A DNA stretch of 42,244 bases from NCBI GenBank assembly GCA_947626005.1, contig CANQQM010000009.1, positions 1 to 42,244 of the forward strand, written 5' to 3'. The position numbers were made by a program, and so were the translations under genes. The first letter of the stretch is position 1. Each line of letters begins with the position of its first letter. Positions 33,836 to 40,075 of the stretch are shown piece by piece. The notes under the pieces are model-generated. The model saw nothing but the letters and a program-made list of their open reading frames with translations, was not told the DNA's origin and ran no database searches. This DNA comes from an uncultured Clostridia bacterium. GTDB taxonomy: Bacteria > Bacillota > Clostridia > Christensenellales > Borkfalkiaceae.

Positions 33836-33864
33836 TTGCAAAATGCCGATACGTTTGTTATAAT
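33836..33864 (+). promoter_or_regulatory. sigma-A promoter of tRNA-Pro
   Basis: -35 TTGCAA at 33836-33841, 17-nt spacer, perfect -10 TATAAT at 33859-33864. The mature tRNA begins 12 nt after the -10 box. Confidence 0.88.
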
Positions 33865-33876
33865 ATGATTCGCGGT

Positions 33877-33953
33877 CGAGGCGTAGCGCAGATTGGTAGC
33901 GCGCTTGGTTCGGGACCAAGAGGTCGTGGGTTCAAATCCCGTCGCCTCGACCA
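33877..33953 (+). tRNA. tRNA-Pro (anticodon CGG)
   Basis: A 77-nt cloverleaf. The acceptor stem is CGAGGCG with CGCCTCG, discriminator A and an encoded CCA. The D-arm begins GCGC. The anticodon stem is CTTGG / CCAAG around loop TTCGGGA, giving anticodon CGG, which reads CCG. The T-arm is GTGGGTTCAAATCCCGT. It has its own promoter and a strong terminator, so it is a single-gene unit. Confidence 0.97.
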
Positions 33954-33956
33954 AAA

Positions 33957-33988
33957 CAGGGCACAGACTTCCGTCTGTGCCCTGTTTT
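33957..33988 (+). terminator. intrinsic terminator of tRNA-Pro
   Basis: A 12-bp stem CAGGGCACAGAC / GTCTGTGCCCTG with loop TTCC, flanked by AAA upstream and TTTT downstream. It starts 3 nt after the tRNA CCA end. Confidence 0.93.
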
Positions 33989-34038
33989 GATGTGTTGTCC
34001 CACGGCCCCTTGTCGCCCCGAACCAAGAATTTATGGGC

Positions 34039-34113
34039 TCCCAAAAAAAGACGAAGTATTTTTTTGGGAAAAGGAGCGGTCGCTCCGCCCAATCAGCTTT
34101 TCGCAAGAAAAGC
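34039..34113. other. three hairpins in a non-coding stretch
   Basis: The region 33989-34194 has no credible gene. It contains three successive stems: TCCCAAAAAAA / TTTTTTTGGGA (34039-34069), GGAGCG-GT-CGCTCC (34073-34086), and GCTTTTC-GCAA-GAAAAGC (34096-34113, with a GNRA-type loop). Whether they form a transcribed RNA is unknown. Confidence 0.45.
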
Positions 34114-34194
34114 ACAATTGTCGAGTGCGCGGCGACGCGGGGTGCTTGTTTTTGATACGCTAACACAGTTTTATTAAAATCTATATTGCCCACA

Positions 34195-34474
34195 TTAAGT
34201 GCTATTCTTCTTTCCGTCGGGGCGTCCGAGGCAAAGATTCCAGTTTAAGCCGTCGCTCAAAGCACTCTTTTGGTAACCGTGAGGGATAGCACTGCGATGC
34301 TTGGGCGTCATAGTAACACTTCCTGCGTTTGGTACAAGCTTTTTGTCAATTTCGGAAAAATCAATCTCCGCATCCGTATATTTTTTAACATCAACTTTTC
34401 GTTTGATATCAAAACATTATAAAATTAAGCCCGTTCGGTTTGCGCAGAGATGCTTTTTTGTACAGCCAAACATG
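34195..34474 (-). pseudogene. decayed protein-coding remnant in an AT-rich segment
   Basis: On the minus strand an open frame of 74 codons runs from 34416 to a stop at 34195 with no start codon. It reads DIKRKVDVKKYTDAEIDF and later VTMTPKHRSAIPHGYQKSAL, then LCLGRPDGKKNST. Immediately upstream, in the frame shifted by one, WLYKKASLRKPNG and LNFIMF precede a TGA. Removing one T from the TTTT at 34411-34414 would join the two. This suggests a gene fragment disabled by a homopolymer frameshift and lacking its 5' end. I do not recognise the family. Base composition is much more AT-rich than its neighbours, suggesting foreign origin. Confidence 0.5.
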
Positions 34475-34539
34475 CTACCGCTAAAGCTTATTTTCGTTAT
34501 CCAAGCCGCAGCGCGACGGTCGCGTGGTTTTCGTATACC

Positions 34540-34568
34540 AAAAAACCGAGACAGGGAGGCTGCCTCGG
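34540..34568 (-). terminator. intrinsic terminator of the GH1 gene
   Basis: Minus strand: stem CCGAGGCAG pairing with CTGTCTCGG, with minor mismatch, around CCTCC, followed by TTTTTT. It lies 32 nt after the stop at 34600 and closes the long ftsK-to-GH1 gene string. Confidence 0.8.
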
Positions 34569-34599
34569 TCGATTGAGATGCAAAAGCTGTCGAAAAGAG

Positions 34600-35943
34600 T
34601 TATTTGAAGATCTCTTCGCCGTTGGTTTCGATGACTTTTTTGTAGAACCAAGCGCTCTCCTTGGGGGTGCGCTCGAGGGTGCCGTAGTCGATGTGGACGA
34701 GCCCGAACTTCTTGGAAGTCCCCTCCGCCCATTCGAAGTTGTCGATGAACGACCAGTAGAAGTAGCCGGCGACCTCGACCTCCTCCGCCGCGCGTGCGAA
34801 GGCGCGGAGGTACCTCTTGATGAAGTCGATGCGGGAATAGTCCTTGATCTCGCCGTTTAGATCCTTCCACTCCGAAATGGCGACGCCGTTCTCCGTCATG
34901 ACGATAGGAAGATGATAGCGTTCGTAGAGGAACTTGGGTCCGTAGTACAAACTGTCGGGGTAGACGTTCCAGCGCATATCCGTCTTGGGAACGGTCATGG
35001 GCGGGACGACGCGGACGAGTTTGCCCTCTTTTTGCGTCACATAGTCCCCCGAATAGGTGTTGACGCCGTAGAAGTCGATCTGCGACTTGATGATCTCCAT
35101 ATCCGATTCGGGATAGGAGAACCCGCTCTCCTCCTGCCATGCGCGGAACTCATCGGGGTACTTGCCGAAGATGAGGGGATCGGTGAAGTAGTTGACCGAC
35201 CCGAAGTTCCTGTGGCAGTCGAAGCTGTCCTTCTTCGCGAGTTCGTAGTCCTCCGCCCTTTCGGGAATGGAGAGCCAGAACGCCTGTGCCGTGCCGATCT
35301 GTACGGGGCGTTTGACCGTCGCGCGGATGGCCTTTTCCGCCCTGCCGCAGGCAAGGAGGACGTTGTGTGCGCACCGCATGACGTCGCCGTCCGACAGCTT
35401 CAAAAAGGGAGCGTGGCCGCCCGTCTTGTGCCCTTCGCCGAGGAACACCTGCGGTTCGTTGATGAGGATGAATTTATCGCAGAGGTCGCCGAAGAGCTCG
35501 GCGCACACCGTTGCGTACGCTTCGAACCACTTCGGGCTCTCGGGATTCAGCCAACCGCCGCGGAGGTAGAGCTCGTAGGGATAATCCCAGTGGAAAAGGG
35601 TCATCCACGGTTCGATGTCCGCCTCTTTGAGCGCTTCGAGAAGTTCGGTGTAGAAGCGCTTGCCGTCCTCGCTGATCCGTCCCGTTCCCGCGGGAATGAG
35701 CCGTGCCCAGTTGACGGAGAAGCGGTACGCCTTGATGCCGAGCTCCTTCATAAGTGCGACGTCCTCGCGGAACTTGTGATAGTGGTCGCAGCCGACGTCG
35801 CCCGAGTGTCCCTCAAAGACGCGCCCCGGCGTGGCGGAGCCGACGTCCCAGACGTTGAGCCCCTTATCGGCCTCGTGTGCGCCCCCTTCGATCTGATAGG
35901 ACGCCGTCGCGACGCCCCAGCGGAAATCCTTAGAAAAAGCCAT
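34600..35943 (-). CDS. GH1 family beta-glucosidase
   Basis: A 447-residue cytoplasmic glycosidase with a single TIM barrel and no signal peptide. Seen: FRWGVATASYQIEGG at the N-terminus, the acid/base E163 in LINEPQ, the nucleophile E351 in IVMTENG, and SFIDNFEWAEG near the C-terminus. The length is typical of BglA. The Trp/Glu-type subsite (NFEWAEG) fits unphosphorylated beta-glucosides rather than 6-phospho-glucosides, though this is inferred from motif memory. The start ATG has AAAGGAGGAAAGGT. It begins only 12 nt after the recA stop and shares the strand, so it is probably co-transcribed with recA, an unusual partner. Confidence 0.93.
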   Translation of the reverse strand: MAFSKDFRWGVATASYQIEGGAHEADKGLNVWDVGSATPGRVFEGHSGDVGCDHYHKFREDVALMKELGIKAYRFSVNWARLIPAGTGRISEDGKRFYTELLEALKEADIEPWMTLFHWDYPYELYLRGGWLNPESPKWFEAYATVCAELFGDLCDKFILINEPQVFLGEGHKTGGHAPFLKLSDGDVMRCAHNVLLACGRAEKAIRATVKRPVQIGTAQAFWLSIPERAEDYELAKKDSFDCHRNFGSVNYFTDPLIFGKYPDEFRAWQEESGFSYPESDMEIIKSQIDFYGVNTYSGDYVTQKEGKLVRVVPPMTVPKTDMRWNVYPDSLYYGPKFLYERYHLPIVMTENGVAISEWKDLNGEIKDYSRIDFIKRYLRAFARAAEEVEVAGYFYWSFIDNFEWAEGTSKKFGLVHIDYGTLERTPKESAWFYKKVIETNGEEIFK

Positions 35944-35955
35944 ACCTTTCCTCCT

Positions 35956-36978
35956 TTATTCTTCGACGCCTGCGATCTCGTCGACGGACGAACCCTTCGC
36001 CGCCGTGCGGATCTTCGCGATCATTTCGTCCATGAGTTCGGGGTTATCCCTCAAGAACTGGCGCATCTTTTCCCTGCCGTTTGCGACTTTGTTGTCGTTA
36101 TAGCTGAACCATGCGCCGCTCTTTTGAATGATGCGGTACTGAAGGCCGAGGTCGATGACGCAGCCCTCCTGCGAGACGCCTTCGCCGTAGATGATATCGA
36201 ATTCCGCCTGACGGAAGGGCGGCGCGAGCTTGTTCTTCACGACCTTCGCGCGGGTACGGCTCCCCGTCGGGCCGTCGGTATCTTTGATAGTCTCTGTCTT
36301 GCGCACGTCGATGCGGATGGAGGCGTAGAATTTGAGCGCTTTGCCGCCCGGGGTGACTTCGGGATTGCCGAACATGACGCCCACCTTTTCGCGCAGCTGG
36401 TTGATGAAAAGGACGCACGTCTTGGACTTATTGACGATCGCCGTGAGTTTTCGGAGGGCCTGCGACATGAGCCGCGCCTGAAGCCCGACGTGCGAATCTC
36501 CCATATCCCCTTCGATCTCCGCCTTGGGCGTGAGCGCCGCGACCGAGTCGACGACGATGACGTCCACCGCGGAGGAACGGACGAGCGCGTCGACGATATC
36601 GAGCGCCTGTTCCCCCGTGTCGGGCTGGGAAACGTAGAGTTCGTCGAGGTTGACGCCGAGTTTCTTCGCATAGACGGGGTCGAGCGCGTGCTCCGCGTCG
36701 ACAAAGGCGGCGATCCCGCCCGCCTTCTGCGCTTCGGCGACGACGTGGAGGGCGACCGTCGTCTTGCCCGACGATTCGGGGCCGTAGATCTCCACCATTC
36801 TCCCCCGCGGCATTCCGCCGATCCCGAGGGCGAGGTCGAGGGCGAGGCAGCCCGTCGGAATGACTTCGATATCCGTGCTGCCCGCGTCGCTCCCGAGCTT
36901 CATGATGGCGCCTTTGCCGTACGCCTTCTCGATCTGGGAGAGGACGGCGTCGAGCGCCTTGCGTTTTTCTTCGTTCAT
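35956..36978 (-). CDS. recA: recombinase RecA
   Basis: A 340-residue DNA-dependent ATPase for strand exchange, recombinational repair and LexA co-cleavage. Walker A is GPESSGKT (residues 66-73). Also seen are [11 protein letters not shown], the Walker B region [12 protein letters not shown], and the L2-loop region [24 protein letters not shown]. The C-terminus is acidic, as usual. The ATG at 36978 is preceded by AAAGGAGAACAAAG. It lies 35 nt after cinA, the common cinA-recA arrangement. No LexA-box-like dyad was noticed in the short gap. Downstream is a GH1 gene instead of the more usual recX or rny. Confidence 0.98.
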   Translation of the reverse strand: MNEEKRKALDAVLSQIEKAYGKGAIMKLGSDAGSTDIEVIPTGCLALDLALGIGGMPRGRMVEIYGPESSGKTTVALHVVAEAQKAGGIAAFVDAEHALDPVYAKKLGVNLDELYVSQPDTGEQALDIVDALVRSSAVDVIVVDSVAALTPKAEIEGDMGDSHVGLQARLMSQALRKLTAIVNKSKTCVLFINQLREKVGVMFGNPEVTPGGKALKFYASIRIDVRKTETIKDTDGPTGSRTRAKVVKNKLAPPFRQAEFDIIYGEGVSQEGCVIDLGLQYRIIQKSGAWFSYNDNKVANGREKMRQFLRDNPELMDEMIAKIRTAAKGSSVDEIAGVEE

Positions 36979-37013
36979 CTTTGTTCTCCTTTCGGTTTTT
37001 TGCTTTCGGAACT

Positions 37014-38090
37014 CTATTTGATCTCGCGGTAGGCGAGAAAGAGCGCAAAGTTGATCGCGGTCTCGGTGACCGTCTCGCGGTCGCCGGGGAGCTGATAGCG
37101 GTAGACGTGGATGCGTTCCCGCGTCCCGACCGCAAGGTAGCACAGCCCTGCGGGGGCGCCGCGGTCGGTCTCCGGCCCCGCATAGCCCGTCGTGGCGACC
37201 GCAAGGTCGCAGTTCCCCTCCTTCAGAAGCCCCGCCGCCATCTCGTAGGCGGTGTCGTCGGAGACGGCGCTCTTGGTGCGGAGGGTGTGTTCCGTGACGC
37301 CGAGCCGCTCCGTCTTGGCCTTTTCGTTGTAGACGTTAAGGCCCTCGTAATAGACGGCGCTTGCCCCGGGGACGCGGACGAGCGCCCTTCCCACGCCGCC
37401 CCCCGTAAAGGACTCGGCGACGGAGATGCGCATCCGCCGAAGCTTCAACAGTTCGACGAGGCGTTCGGCGATTGTGACGTCGTCGACGGCATACAGGTAT
37501 TCGGAAAGTTCGGTCGCGAGGATGCGGACGACCTCGTCCGCCGTCATCTTCGGAGTGCTCCTGTCGTAGAGCACTTCGATGCGCGCCGCGCCGTACTTTT
37601 CGGTCGCGTGGAGGGTGACGCTCCCCCTACCCGCCTCTTCCGCCTTGCGGAACGCCGAGGAAAGGACCTCGGAAGGGGCGGACACGGTGCGCAAAATCAC
37701 CCGCTCGTAGCTATTTTTGCGACGGGCGTTCACCCGTGGGACGGCCTCCGTTTTTACGACCTCCGCGCCGCGCTGTCCCGTCGGAAGGACGCCGAAGAGG
37801 CACTTTTCCGTCTCGAGAAGGTATTCCTCCGAAAAGGGCGCATTCGCGGCGGCCGAGACCGCCTGCCGCGCAAGTTCAAAAAGAACGGGGTCGGCGATGA
37901 GAAAGAGGGCGTCGCACTCGAGAGAGAGCCGCGTGAGGGCGGAATTGACCGAGGCGGGCGCATCGTACGGGAGAAAGGTGACCTCGTCGAGGAATACGCC
38001 GCCCGAGAGAAGGGCGTTCGTCACCGCGGGATAGCCGACGCTCTCGAGCGGGCTCATGCGGTTATAGAGGACGGCAGCAGCGTACTTCAT
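37014..38090 (-). CDS. cinA: CinA-like protein with nicotinamide-nucleotide amidase domain
   Basis: A 358-residue cytoplasmic protein. The C-terminal PncC domain (about 205-355), which deamidates NMN in NAD salvage, is well preserved: [29 protein letters not shown] and later [25 protein letters not shown] (in pieces). The N-terminal molybdopterin-binding-like half (about 1-170) is divergent. It lacks the usual GGLGPTxDD loop, and the protein is shorter than the common 400-420 residues. The ADP-ribose pyrophosphatase function of that half may be lost. The ATG has GGAGGCGGTTCT upstream. It sits between pgsA (21 nt before) and recA, a conserved order in Firmicutes. Confidence 0.88.
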   Translation of the reverse strand: MKYAAAVLYNRMSPLESVGYPAVTNALLSGGVFLDEVTFLPYDAPASVNSALTRLSLECDALFLIADPVLFELARQAVSAAANAPFSEEYLLETEKCLFGVLPTGQRGAEVVKTEAVPRVNARRKNSYERVILRTVSAPSEVLSSAFRKAEEAGRGSVTLHATEKYGAARIEVLYDRSTPKMTADEVVRILATELSEYLYAVDDVTIAERLVELLKLRRMRISVAESFTGGGVGRALVRVPGASAVYYEGLNVYNEKAKTERLGVTEHTLRTKSAVSDDTAYEMAAGLLKEGNCDLAVATTGYAGPETDRGAPAGLCYLAVGTRERIHVYRYQLPGDRETVTETAINFALFLAYREIK

Positions 38091-38111
38091 AGAACCGCCT
38101 CCGAGGCGCCG

Positions 38112-38759
38112 TTATTTCGCATTTTCGGCACCGTCCCCGCCCGTTTCTTCCTTCTTTTCGTCCTCGCGGAACACCTGACGGTTGCGGACGATGTAGTTGA
38201 CGCCCGAGAAAACGGTCGCAAGCGTGCTGAGGAATAAGACCGCCATCCCGGCGCTCCCGATGATCTCCCCTGCCTTGTGGCCGAAAAAGGCGGCGCCGAC
38301 AAGAATGAGGACGATCGCGACGTCCTGAAGGGTCGTCTTGATCTTGCCGAAGAAGTCCGCCGCAAGGACGATCTTGCGCTCGGCGGCGATCATGCGGAAC
38401 CCGCTCACGATGAGCTCGCGCGCAAGGATGATCGAGACGCAGATCCCCGCAAAAATCGCACCCCATCCCGCAAAAATGCCGATCTCGAAGAGGAAAGAGC
38501 GGGAGAGAAGGAGGATGAAGGCCGTCGACACGAGCACCTTGTCCGCGATGGGGTCGAGGAACTTTCCGAGGTTGGTGACGAGGTTCCTGCTCCGCGCGAT
38601 GTGCCCGTCGAGGAAGTCCGTGCTCGCCGCGACGGCAAAGACGATCGCCGCGATGAGAAATTCATAATGATACCCGTGAAAGACGTCGAGGTAAAAGACG
38701 ACGAGAAAGAGCGGGATCATGAAGATTCTGGTCAAAGTGATCTTGTTGGGTAAATTCAT
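38112..38759 (-). CDS. pgsA: CDP-diacylglycerol--glycerol-3-phosphate 3-phosphatidyltransferase
   Basis: A 215-residue membrane enzyme for the first committed step of phosphatidylglycerol synthesis. The CDP-alcohol phosphotransferase signature is complete (STDFLDGHIARSRN, then GKFLDPIADK; about residues 46-75). About five or six hydrophobic helices are present, and the C-terminal tail is charged and Glu/Lys-rich. The start ATG at 38759 overlaps the rimO stop codon by ATGA and opens the family-typical MNLPNKITLTR. The rimO-pgsA-cinA-recA order is typical of Firmicutes. The same CDP-alcohol chemistry would apply to glycerol-1-phosphate only with another enzyme. Confidence 0.96.
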   Translation of the reverse strand: MNLPNKITLTRIFMIPLFLVVFYLDVFHGYHYEFLIAAIVFAVAASTDFLDGHIARSRNLVTNLGKFLDPIADKVLVSTAFILLLSRSFLFEIGIFAGWGAIFAGICVSIILARELIVSGFRMIAAERKIVLAADFFGKIKTTLQDVAIVLILVGAAFFGHKAGEIIGSAGMAVLFLSTLATVFSGVNYIVRNRQVFREDEKKEETGGDGAENAK

Positions 38760-40075
38760 AATATCTCCTCGGTGTGGCCGAATAAGTCGTAGTCCTCGGC
38801 GCGGTCGATCTTCACAAGGTAGCGCTCCCCCTCGGCCGCCTCGGGGGACTCGAAATAAACGTTTCCGTCGATCTCGTACGCCTGAAAGTACGCCCTGCCG
38901 ACAAAGCACCCCCGTTCGTAGTCGATGCCGTCGCAGACGACTTCGAGGGTGGAGCCCACCCTTTCCGCCAGTTTTTCGCGGGAAATTTCCGCCTGCGCCC
39001 TATAGAGGGCGTTGACGCGGCGGCGTTTGACGTTTGCCGCGATCTGCCCCTTCATGCGGTAGGCGGGCGTCTCGGGTTCGCGGGAATAGGCGAAAAACCC
39101 GCAGTTGTCGAAGCGCGCCTCGCGAAGGAAGTCGAGCATCGCCGCGTGTTCCTCCTCCGTCTCCGTCGGGAATCCCGCGATGAAGGTCGTGCGGAGGGCG
39201 ATCTCGGGGATCTCCCTTCTCAGCTTTTGCAAAAGAGCGCGGATCTCCTCCTTTCGGCTCCTCCTCCCCATGAGACGGAGGATGCGGTCCTCGGTGTGTT
39301 GGAGGGGAATATCGAGGTACGGGATGAGTTTTTTGTTCTCCTTCATCTCTTGGATGAGGGCGTCCGAGACGACCTCCGGGTAGCAATAAAGGAGGCGGAT
39401 GTGCGCGATATTTTCAAGATCCGAGAGGGCGCGGAGGAGCGGGACGAGGCGGTTTTCTCCCCCGTCTTCGCCGTATCGGGTCGTATCCTGTGCGACGAGG
39501 ACAAGCTCGTCCGTCTTGCCGAGGGAGGCCGCCTCGCGGAGGAGCTCCTCCTCGGGATAGGAGACGTACCCGCCGCGGATGCGCGGAATGAGGCAATAGG
39601 TGCAGCGGTTGAAACAGCCGTCGGCGATCTTGAGATATTTGAGGTGCGGGGCGGTCGAAACAAAGCGTTCCCCGCGCGAACCGTCTCCCCTTCCGACGGC
39701 GTTCACCCTGCCCTCCCTGTAGGAGCGCTCGAGGGCGGGGAAGAGTTCGGAGGCGTCCTTCACCCCCAAAAACACATCCCCTTCCGTAAGTTCGGGGAAG
39801 AGTTCATCGATGAATTTTTCCGAAAGACAGCCCGTGACGACGATCTTTTCGAGGACGCCGCTGCGGTAGCGGTTTGCCTCGAGCACCGCCTCGATGGACT
39901 CCTTTCTCGCCTCGTTGAGGAAGGCGCAGGTGTTGACGATGAGGATCTGCGCCTTTTCGGGGTCGTTTGTCACTCGGCAGCCGCGGCGGACGATCTCGCC
40001 GAGCAGCCGCTCCCCGTCGACGCGGTTTTTGTCGCACCCCAAGGAGATCATGCCGAACGTCTTATAAAGCGCCAT
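38756..40075 (-). CDS. rimO: ribosomal protein S12 methylthiotransferase RimO
   Basis: A 439-residue radical SAM enzyme that methylthiolates the conserved Asp of ribosomal protein S12. The N-terminal UPF0004 domain carries the cluster Cys C14 (SLGCDKNRVD), C50 (VNTCAF) and C83 (VTGCLSE). The radical SAM site is C154-x3-C158-x2-C161 (ADGCFNRCTYC). A C-terminal TRAM domain ends the protein. SLGCDKN and IPRIRGGYVS favour RimO over MiaB and MtaB. Its ATG shares one base with the ftsK stop (TAATG), and its stop overlaps pgsA, so the three are translationally coupled. Confidence 0.96.
   Translation of the reverse strand: MALYKTFGMISLGCDKNRVDGERLLGEIVRRGCRVTNDPEKAQILIVNTCAFLNEARKESIEAVLEANRYRSGVLEKIVVTGCLSEKFIDELFPELTEGDVFLGVKDASELFPALERSYREGRVNAVGRGDGSRGERFVSTAPHLKYLKIADGCFNRCTYCLIPRIRGGYVSYPEEELLREAASLGKTDELVLVAQDTTRYGEDGGENRLVPLLRALSDLENIAHIRLLYCYPEVVSDALIQEMKENKKLIPYLDIPLQHTEDRILRLMGRRSRKEEIRALLQKLRREIPEIALRTTFIAGFPTETEEEHAAMLDFLREARFDNCGFFAYSREPETPAYRMKGQIAANVKRRRVNALYRAQAEISREKLAERVGSTLEVVCDGIDYERGCFVGRAYFQAYEIDGNVYFESPEAAEGERYLVKIDRAEDYDLFGHTEEIL

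Noticed and set aside
33858-34193. Minus-strand frame of 111 codons across tRNA-Pro, reading SRRRDLNPRPLGPEPSAL
   Set aside because: This peptide is the well-known spurious antisense translation of a tRNA-Pro gene; no ribosome site or family support.
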